Origin: Xanthomonas sp. DAR 35659
Lineage (GTDB): Bacteria > Pseudomonadota > Gammaproteobacteria > Xanthomonadales > Xanthomonadaceae
Direction of reading: 5' to 3'
Length of the DNA stretch: 64,000 nt
NCBI RefSeq assembly: GCF_041242975.1
Contig: NZ_CP162488.1
Coordinates: forward strand, 3,772,001-3,836,000
Shown here: in pieces, positions 57,501 to 64,000 of the stretch
Numbering within the stretch: position 1 is the first letter of the stretch
How the letters are laid out: each line of letters begins with the position of its first letter
Notes under the pieces: model-generated
What the model was told of the DNA's origin: nothing
What the model saw: only the letters and a program-made list of their open reading frames with translations
Databases searched by the model: none
Made by a program: the position numbers and the translations under genes

Positions 57501-57883
57501 AGCTGCTGCAGATGTATCTGGCCTGGGCCGCGCAACGCAACATGCGCGTGGACGTGCTGCAGCAGGATGCCGAACAGGGACGCGCCTGGCTGGCGATCGG
57601 CGGCTTCGGCGCGCTGGACCTGCTGCAGGCGGAGACCGGCCTGCACGTGCAGGAACAGGACGCCGACGATCCCGCCTTGCGCCGGCTCGCCGTGCAGGTC
57701 CGGGTCGCGCCGGATCTGCCCGGACAGCCGCGGCGTGCGCCGCATGGCGACGAGGAACTGCGGGTGTGCCGGCGCTACCGCGTCGCGCCGTCGCCGCTGG
57801 TGCGCGACAGCGTGCGCGGATGGCGCAGCGGGCGCCTGGAGCGCGTGCTGGGCGGCGATTTCGACGTGATGCCGCCGGCCTGA
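54572..57883 (+). CDS. Membrane-anchored double-AAA Clp/Hsp100-like protein fused to a release-factor-2-like domain
   Basis: The 1103-residue protein starts at GTG with GAGGAG 5 bases before. Residues 3-19 form one membrane helix followed by KR, so the bulk is cytoplasmic; a Pro-rich linker and short coiled coil follow. AAA-1 (about 255-500) has Walker A GEHGVGKS (Lys291) and a pore-loop Tyr in QSYIGELEGR. Its Walker B position reads RVPDFYDLL instead of the Clp FIDELH, so it is probably inactive. AAA-2 (about 515-815) has GPTGTGKT (Lys563) and LLDEFEKAH (Asp624, Glu625). The segment between DMSEF and DEFEKAH is five residues shorter than in ClpB and lacks GYVG. The ClpB middle domain is absent. 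Residues about 845-1103 resemble RF2: SDFWSQP (884), LLQMYLAWAAQR (981), LQAETGLHV (1021) and PLVRDSVRG, but no GGQ and no SPF are present. The function is unknown. Confidence 0.85.
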   Translation: MEIYLFVCGVIVGALMLHVFKRGGTAESRPSQPVSEPQAPPVPEPPPRDTPAEHVQQLRQQVEALDEQIQSPPDLLRIPQFAQGVTLLASQEFSDQAVLDALASPGYVLPSMAAVALPQRRRTDPEAVLELLPHLGSYPLNFVLDYLQTLPDADHLHVVLRQARDWWWGFVPFRQRLRGYLHWAAGKAAAAADRAVDFDGLDDEALGKLTETLGQFKEPVLEPFLQRVHDARAQRREQRVLGGFGRVVTALPSRLRLRHPALDAALQRAYEQVAATPPQPVLLVGEHGVGKSVLIDLLSERLLAEGWRVFEASAAEILAGQSYIGELEGRIREMLAVLHRERALWRVPDFYDLLHKGAHSRDPRGILDLVLPALERGELRLIGEITPRQLAQLQVARPATRSRFEVVALASPAAAELAQIGTDWAQAQRDTLHGEVIDARALAEAERMAAQYFPEQHEPGRLLQLLDETLQAATSGAAPRLPLDDDALLQAVARRSGLPLEVIDDRQRLELDALRRFFRQRVLGQDEAVETLLDRIAMLKAGLVDSHRPIGVFLFAGPTGTGKTELAKALGELLFGTPERLLRLDMSEFQGEDALARLTGDDSDGQRTLIARIREQPFSVVLLDEFEKAHPKVWDLFLQVFDDARLSDRNGNTADFRHSIIILTSNVGATLARGAAPGFATVAGGYSRSTVEKAVYDTFRREFINRLDRVVLFNPLDRALMREILHKELDRTLTRRGLRNRAWAVEWEPSAIEFLLDRGFTPDLGARPLRRAIEQHLLAPLARSIVEQRAPEGDQFLFVRGAGDRLDVRFIAPDAPAPAADAERDSDADPAASTDLRDIVYAPSASDAVLARLDAALHALHETHAASAWRLARDADFARMGESDFWSQPTRFQVLDRIERRDRIESALDSAVRMRARLHGAQRDGEFVARLAQLLWLLQLASATLQEQRAQDALLDLRIGASELHRHRADARHWWQQLLQMYLAWAAQRNMRVDVLQQDAEQGRAWLAIGGFGALDLLQAETGLHVQEQDADDPALRRLAVQVRVAPDLPGQPRRAPHGDEELRVCRRYRVAPSPLVRDSVRGWRSGRLERVLGGDFDVMPPA

Positions 57884-58343
57884 GCCAGGCGGGACTGCGC
57901 CGGCTCGGAGTGCATGCGCCGGTCGCGCCAGAGTGAACTGCCGGGCCTGTCCCGGCTCGGGCGCGGTGCGCGCCCTACGGCCAGGGCGGTTGCTGGCAGT
58001 GGCGGCGTTGCCGACATCGCGCTGTCGCCGCTGCTTGCGATAGTGCCCGTCGGCGGTGATGAGCGCCTATGGCTGGCGATCGACTCGATGCCTTAGGCCG
58101 CCCATCAACCTGCCTGGACTGCGACGACGGCGCTGGACGACGACGGGGGACCTGTGGGGATGACGGCGCTACTGCATGTCCCTTGCCGCGAGCGCCACAC
58201 ACGGCGCCTGCGGCCATCTTCCGATGCCGCGCTGCCAGAGAGACCACGGCCTGCGGGAGCACGTACTGGGCGGCGCAGGTCGCCGCACACCGCCCGCCCA
58301 TTCAACGCGTGCAGCGTAGCGCAGGCTCGCCTCGCAGCGACCG
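57884..58343. other. Intergenic stretch without a recognised gene
   Basis: No family resemblance, repeat or RNA was found here. Open frames are short and lack credible starts. Confidence 0.4.
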
Positions 58344-58412
58344 TCTTTGATTACTTTTCGCTATCGAATCATTTCAATAAATCAATTTTATAAATGAATG
58401 GCCCCTCGATAG
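58344..58412 (+). promoter_or_regulatory. AT-rich katG control region with CTATCGA/TCGATAG inverted repeat
   Basis: An AT-rich island stands out from the ~68% GC surroundings. It contains TATAAA (58389-58394) as a possible -10 with no good -35. CTATCGA (58361-58367) and TCGATAG (58406-58412) form an inverted repeat around it. ATAG/CTAT tetranucleotides are the core of OxyR sites, and katG is a classic OxyR target, so activator control is plausible. Confidence 0.45.
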
Positions 58413-58498
58413 TCTGCCTCTACCAAACCACCGCGCCGCCAGCCATGCGTCAGACCCGTTTCCGCTTGTTCCTGTTCCCCACGTCTGCGCATCCGTAG

Positions 58499-60826
<2,328 letters not shown>

Positions 60827-60882
60827 GGACGGCAGGCGCGACGCCGCCTCGGCGCCGCGCCTCGCAAGCTGGCAGCACACGC

Positions 60883-60907
60883 CAACGCCCCGTTCGCCGG
60901 GGCGTTG
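60883..60907 (+). terminator. Hairpin after katG, possible terminator
   Basis: CAACGCCCCG pairs with CGGGGCGTTG around TTCGC, 57 bases after the stop codon. No T-run follows, so termination would be weak or Rho-assisted. Confidence 0.5.
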
Positions 60908-60974
60908 ACGTGTGTGCAGCGACCGCCGCCGATCTGTGGCACGAGCCGAGACACGAAGAGCGGACAACTCCCGC

Positions 60975-60998
60975 GTCGCGGCTGAAGCCGCTCCCACA
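60975..60998. repeat. Single arm of the GTAGGAGCGGCTTCAGCCGC family
   Basis: Reverse-orientation arm with one substitution (CCCACA for CCTACA). No matching partner lies within hairpin distance. Confidence 0.7.
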
Positions 60999-61129
60999 AT
61001 GTGCCGATCGCAATGAGCAAGCCGACCTTGCCGACGACGCGGACCAAGCTGCGGGAGCGACTTCAGCCCCGACTGGGTGCGCCTGCGATGCCTCGTTCCT
61101 GCTAGCTGCAACTACAACGCCCCGCCCTC

Positions 61130-61620
61130 TGTAGGAGCGGCTTCAGCCGCGACAGCATGCCGGCAAGCACCTCAAACAATGCGCGACGATGGTTCGATGC
61201 GAACAAGGCCATGCAGCGAGCGTCACGGATTCGCGCGTCGCGGCGGAAGCCGCTCTTACCGCTGCCCACCGCGATGAGCACGCCCACCTCGACGGGCGCC
61301 GGTCTACTTGCAGAAGGAACTCCAGTCCCGACTACATGCATCCTGCAACGCCTCTTTCCTGCTAGCCGCAACTGCAACGCCAGGCCTCTGTAGGAGCGGC
61401 TTCAGCCGCGACAACATGCCGGCAAAGCACCTCAAACAATGCGCGACGACGGTTCGATGCGAACAAGGCTACGCAGCGAGCATCACGGATTCGCGCCTCG
61501 CGGCTGAAGCGGCGCCTACCGCTGCCCACCGCGATGAACACGCCAACCTCGACGGGCGCCGGTCCACTTGTGGGAAGGACTTCAGTCCCGACTGCATGCG
61601 GCCTGCAACGCCGCTCTTGC
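61130..61620. repeat. Tandem repeat, period 259 bp, two copies
   Basis: Each copy begins with TGTAGGAGCGGCTTCAGCCG (61130 and 61389). It continues through recognisable blocks such as CACCTCAAACAATGCGCGAC, GGTTCGATGCGAACAAGG and CACCGCGATGA. The copies differ by scattered substitutions and single-base indels. A weaker partial copy of the last ~110 bases lies at about 61020-61129, so the unit has expanded more than once. Confidence 0.85.
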
Positions 61621-61759
61621 ACCGCCTTGCCGCTTGCAAACGGCGAACGCGCACATCAACGCATCACCAACCGACCGCGCCGCCACCCGGTTCCAGGGCG
61701 CATCCGCGGTCGATGCAGCCTCGCCCGCACCCGGCCTAAGCGACGCGCGCCAAACGCCG

Positions 61760-62167
61760 CTACAACGCGTCGATATCGCCGAGCGCGCGGATCAATCGCC
61801 GCGCGCGCTTGTCCGGCTTGCTGTCCGGAGCCTGGTAGCCGTTGCGCTCGGCGCTGCGCTGCGCGCGCAGCTGCGCGCGGCGTTCGCGCGAGGCCTCGCT
61901 CTCCTGGTACAGGGCCTGCGCCACACTGGCCGGGCCGCGCGTGTCGCTCAGGCCCAGCACCTGGACCTCGAACACCTCGTCGCCGCGCTGCACGCGCAAC
62001 TGCTCGCCCACGCGCACCGCGCGCGAGGACTTGGGCCGCTGCCCGGCCACGTCCACCTTGCCGGTTTCCACCGCCTGCTTGGACAGGCTGCGGGTCTTGA
62101 AGAAGCGCGCGGCCCAGAGCCACACGTCCAACCGCACCGCAGCCGCTTGTACAACGGGTTCGTTCAT
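61760..62167 (-). CDS. hslR: Heat-shock ribosome-associated protein Hsp15 (S4 domain)
   Basis: Length is 135 residues from ATG 62167, close to E. coli Hsp15 (133); ATG 62191 would add eight. The S4 RNA-binding motif is VRLDVWLWAARFFKTRSLSK and VETGKVDVAGQRPKSSR. A basic Arg/Lys/Gln-rich C-terminal helix follows. Hsp15 binds 50S subunits that carry blocked nascent chains after heat shock. It converges with katG and is divergent from the MATE gene. Confidence 0.9.
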   Translation of the reverse strand: MNEPVVQAAAVRLDVWLWAARFFKTRSLSKQAVETGKVDVAGQRPKSSRAVRVGEQLRVQRGDEVFEVQVLGLSDTRGPASVAQALYQESEASRERRAQLRAQRSAERNGYQAPDSKPDKRARRLIRALGDIDAL

Positions 62168-62576
62168 CGCGTTCAGGACATTCACCTGCATGTTGTTCGC
62201 CCGGTCGCGGTCGGCCGCGGCCTTCAGCGCCAGCCCGCCGGCGCGTCGCTCGCCGGAGCTCTATCCGCCGCGCCGGAGCCTTCCCGGCGCCGCGCCCGGC
62301 TCGGCCGACCGGCCGGACCGTGTCGCCCGGCGCATGGCCACCATACGCGCCGCGCCCGTTGCATGCAGGTGGCGGCGCGGTCGCCGCATTGCAAGTCTCC
62401 GTCACCGCTCGCGCCCCGCCGCGTGCGCGGCAGCCGCGCGACGCAAGGCGCCTGGTTCGCATCGACGCATCCATTCTAGGCCTTGGCCGGCCGCGCCACA
62501 TCTGCCGTCGGTTGCCTCCCGGTGGCCGGGTGCCGGTGCTAGTGTGCACGCCTTTCCCGCCCCTCGCAGGCATCCG
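62168..62576. other. Divergent intergenic region between hslR and the MATE gene
   Basis: No gene, repeat or clear consensus promoter is visible in these 409 bases. Confidence 0.4.
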
Positions 62577-64000
62577 ATGCAAAAGCCCGCCGCGCTGACC
62601 GAAGGCCCGATCGGCCGCCAGTTGCTGCTGTTCTCGCTGCCGATCCTCGCCGGCAACATCGCGCAGTCGCTGAACGGCTCGGTCAACGCGATCTGGGTGG
62701 GCCGCTACCTCGGCGAGGCGGCGCTGACCGCCGCGGCCAACGCCAACAGCATCATGTTCTTCCTGATCGGCTCGGTGTTCGGCATCGGCATGGCCGCCAC
62801 CATCCTGATCGGCCAGGCGATGGGCCGCGGCGACGTGGCGCAGGCGCGGCGGGTGATGGGCACCAGCGCGACCTTCTTCATCGGCATCTCGGTGCTGATC
62901 GCGGCCTGCGGCTGGTGGCTGGCGCGGCACCTGCTGGCGGCAATGGGCACGCCGGCGGCGTCGCTGCCGCTGGCCGAGGCCTACCTGCGGGTGATCTTCC
63001 TGGCGATGCCGCTGCTGTACGCGTTCGCGTTCCTGTCGGCGGCGCTGCGCGGCACCGGCGACTCGCGCACGCCGTTCCGCTTCCTGCTGCTGTCGGTGGC
63101 GCTGGACATCGGCTTCAATCCGCTGCTGCTGTTCGGGCTGGGGCCGTTCCCCAGGCTGGGCATCGCCGGCGCTGCCTGGGCCACGCTGATCGCGCAGGCC
63201 ATCGCCCTGGGCGGACTGTTGCTGTACCTGCGGCACAAGCGCCATGTGCTGTGGCTGGGCCGGCAGGACGCGCGGCTGTTCCGCCTCGATGCGACGATCC
63301 TGCGCGCGCTGGTGGTCAAGGGCGTGCCGATGGGCCTGCAGATGGTGCTGATCTCGCTGGCGATGATCGTGATGATCTCGATGGTCAACGGCTACGGCAC
63401 CGACACCTCGGCCGCGTACGGCGCCGCGCTGCAGCTGTGGACCTATCTGCAGATGCCGGCGATGGCGATCGGCGCCGCCTGCTCGTCGATGGCCGCGCAG
63501 AACGTCGGCGCGCAGCGCTGGGACCGGGTCGCGGCGACCGCGCGCAAGGGCGTGCTGTTCAACTTCCTGCTGACCGGCGCGCTGATCGCGCCGCTGATCC
63601 TGCTCGACCGCTGGACCCTGGCGCTGTTCCTGCCGCCGCACAGCGCCGCGCTGGAGATCGCGCGCCACCTCAACCACATCGCGGTGTGGTCGTTCCTGTT
63701 CTTCGGCGTGACCTTCGTGATCTCCGGCGTGGTCCGCGCCACCGGCGCGGTGATCCCGCCGCTGCTGATCCTGGCGCTGTCGCTGTGGGGCGTGCGCGTG
63801 CCGTTCGCGCATTTGCTGCAACCGCAGTTGGGCGCCGACGCGGTGTGGTGGAGTTTCCCGACCAGCGCCACCTGCGCGATGCTGCTGTCGCTGGCGTATT
63901 ACCGCTGGGGCAACTGGCGCAAGGCGCGGATGCTGGCGCCCTCGCGACCGGACACGCTCGCGCACCCGGCGGAAGTGCCCGCGCAACCGCCGGCCCCGGT
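62577..64000 (+). CDS. MATE-family multidrug/sodium antiporter, 3' end outside window
   Basis: 474 codons lie in the window and the frame is still open at the edge. The N-terminus (GRQLLLFSLPILAGNIAQSL) and the repeated hydrophobic helices are typical of the MATE/DinF superfamily, with the two-lobe pattern (GQAMGRGDVAQARRV in lobe one, QNVGAQRWDRVAATA in lobe two). About twelve helices are complete, and the sequence has reached a Pro/Ala-rich cytoplasmic tail, so only a few codons are missing. It should export cationic compounds using H+ or Na+. Confidence 0.92.
   Translation, partial: MQKPAALTEGPIGRQLLLFSLPILAGNIAQSLNGSVNAIWVGRYLGEAALTAAANANSIMFFLIGSVFGIGMAATILIGQAMGRGDVAQARRVMGTSATFFIGISVLIAACGWWLARHLLAAMGTPAASLPLAEAYLRVIFLAMPLLYAFAFLSAALRGTGDSRTPFRFLLLSVALDIGFNPLLLFGLGPFPRLGIAGAAWATLIAQAIALGGLLLYLRHKRHVLWLGRQDARLFRLDATILRALVVKGVPMGLQMVLISLAMIVMISMVNGYGTDTSAAYGAALQLWTYLQMPAMAIGAACSSMAAQNVGAQRWDRVAATARKGVLFNFLLTGALIAPLILLDRWTLALFLPPHSAALEIARHLNHIAVWSFLFFGVTFVISGVVRATGAVIPPLLILALSLWGVRVPFAHLLQPQLGADAVWWSFPTSATCAMLLSLAYYRWGNWRKARMLAPSRPDTLAHPAEVPAQPPAP

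Larger units (their letters stand above)
60827..61759. other. Convergent katG/hslR junction filled with repeats
   Basis: It holds the katG 3' hairpin, a single inverted-repeat arm (60975-60998) and a 259-bp-period tandem repeat (61130 to about 61620). No gene is supported. Confidence 0.6.

Noticed and set aside
54206..57745. 1179-codon open frame antisense to the Clp-like gene
   Set aside because: It mirrors the coding frame on the other strand, is dominated by Arg/Gln/Ala/His, and has no domain. GC-rich codon bias commonly leaves such frames open.
54572..57883. Type VI secretion ClpV
   Set aside because: No type VI genes adjoin it, and it lacks the ClpV N-domain and has a membrane anchor and an RF2-like tail instead.

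Overview
The window is high-GC gammaproteobacterial chromosome, very probably Xanthomonas or a close relative in the Xanthomonadaceae. The evidence is the rpoE-rseA-mucD-lepA-lepB-rnc-era-recO gene order, a large TonB-dependent receptor with FecI/FecR regulators, and two kinds of intergenic repeat common in that family: GTAGGAGCGGCTTCAGCCGC inverted repeats and CCCCTCTCCC(N3)GGGAGAGGGG repeats. I call 49 protein genes, two of them cut by the window edges. I see no tRNA, rRNA, CRISPR array, insertion sequence or prophage. The content is mostly housekeeping, with a few accessory clusters.

Layout. 1-1807: the start of a lipoprotein-type subtilase autotransporter (minus). 2.0-7.5 kb: thiolase, two alanine-rich lipoproteins, a CHASE3-GAF-GGDEF diguanylate cyclase, and a bactofilin with a coupled zinc-ribbon protein. 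8.2-15.7 kb: aidB, divergent from a four-gene ligase-associated repair operon (MBL-fold exonuclease, ATP-dependent DNA ligase, Lhr-type helicase, PdeM phosphoesterase). 15.9-22.8 kb (minus): FAD monooxygenase, cspA, methylthioinosine phosphorylase, hpt, nagZ, DsbA-like protein, CYTH protein, rlmD. 23.1 kb: an orphan REC-Hpt protein.

24.2-34.0 kb is one long minus-strand run: the sigma-E unit rpoE-rseA-mucD, then lepA, lepB, a DUF4845-like protein, rnc, era, an unknown secreted protein and recO. An extracytoplasmic-type promoter (GAACTT-N16-TCAGA) lies upstream of rpoE. 34.2-39.8 kb holds a FadB/FadJ-like beta-oxidation protein, a CzcD-type cation exporter, and a YeiH-type membrane protein divergent from a LysR regulator. 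39.8-46.1 kb (minus) is a surface-signalling module: FecI-type sigma factor, FecR, STN-containing TonB receptor, and PhoD phosphatase. 46.4-54.2 kb: unknown lipoprotein, GH29 alpha-L-fucosidase, mutS, a glutathione S-transferase and a WYL regulator.

The most unusual gene is at 54572-57883. It encodes a membrane-anchored Hsp100/Clp-like protein whose first AAA module lacks the Walker B acidic pair and whose second lacks the GYVG pore loop. Its C-terminal ~250 residues resemble peptide release factor 2 without the GGQ domain. katG, hslR and the start of a MATE exporter close the window.

Six of the seven convergent gene junctions carry dispersed repeats, and two consecutive genes (CYTH and rlmD) take their stop codons from copies of a GGGAATGG-type repeat. 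Alignments quoted here were made by eye against remembered family sequences, and no searches were run.
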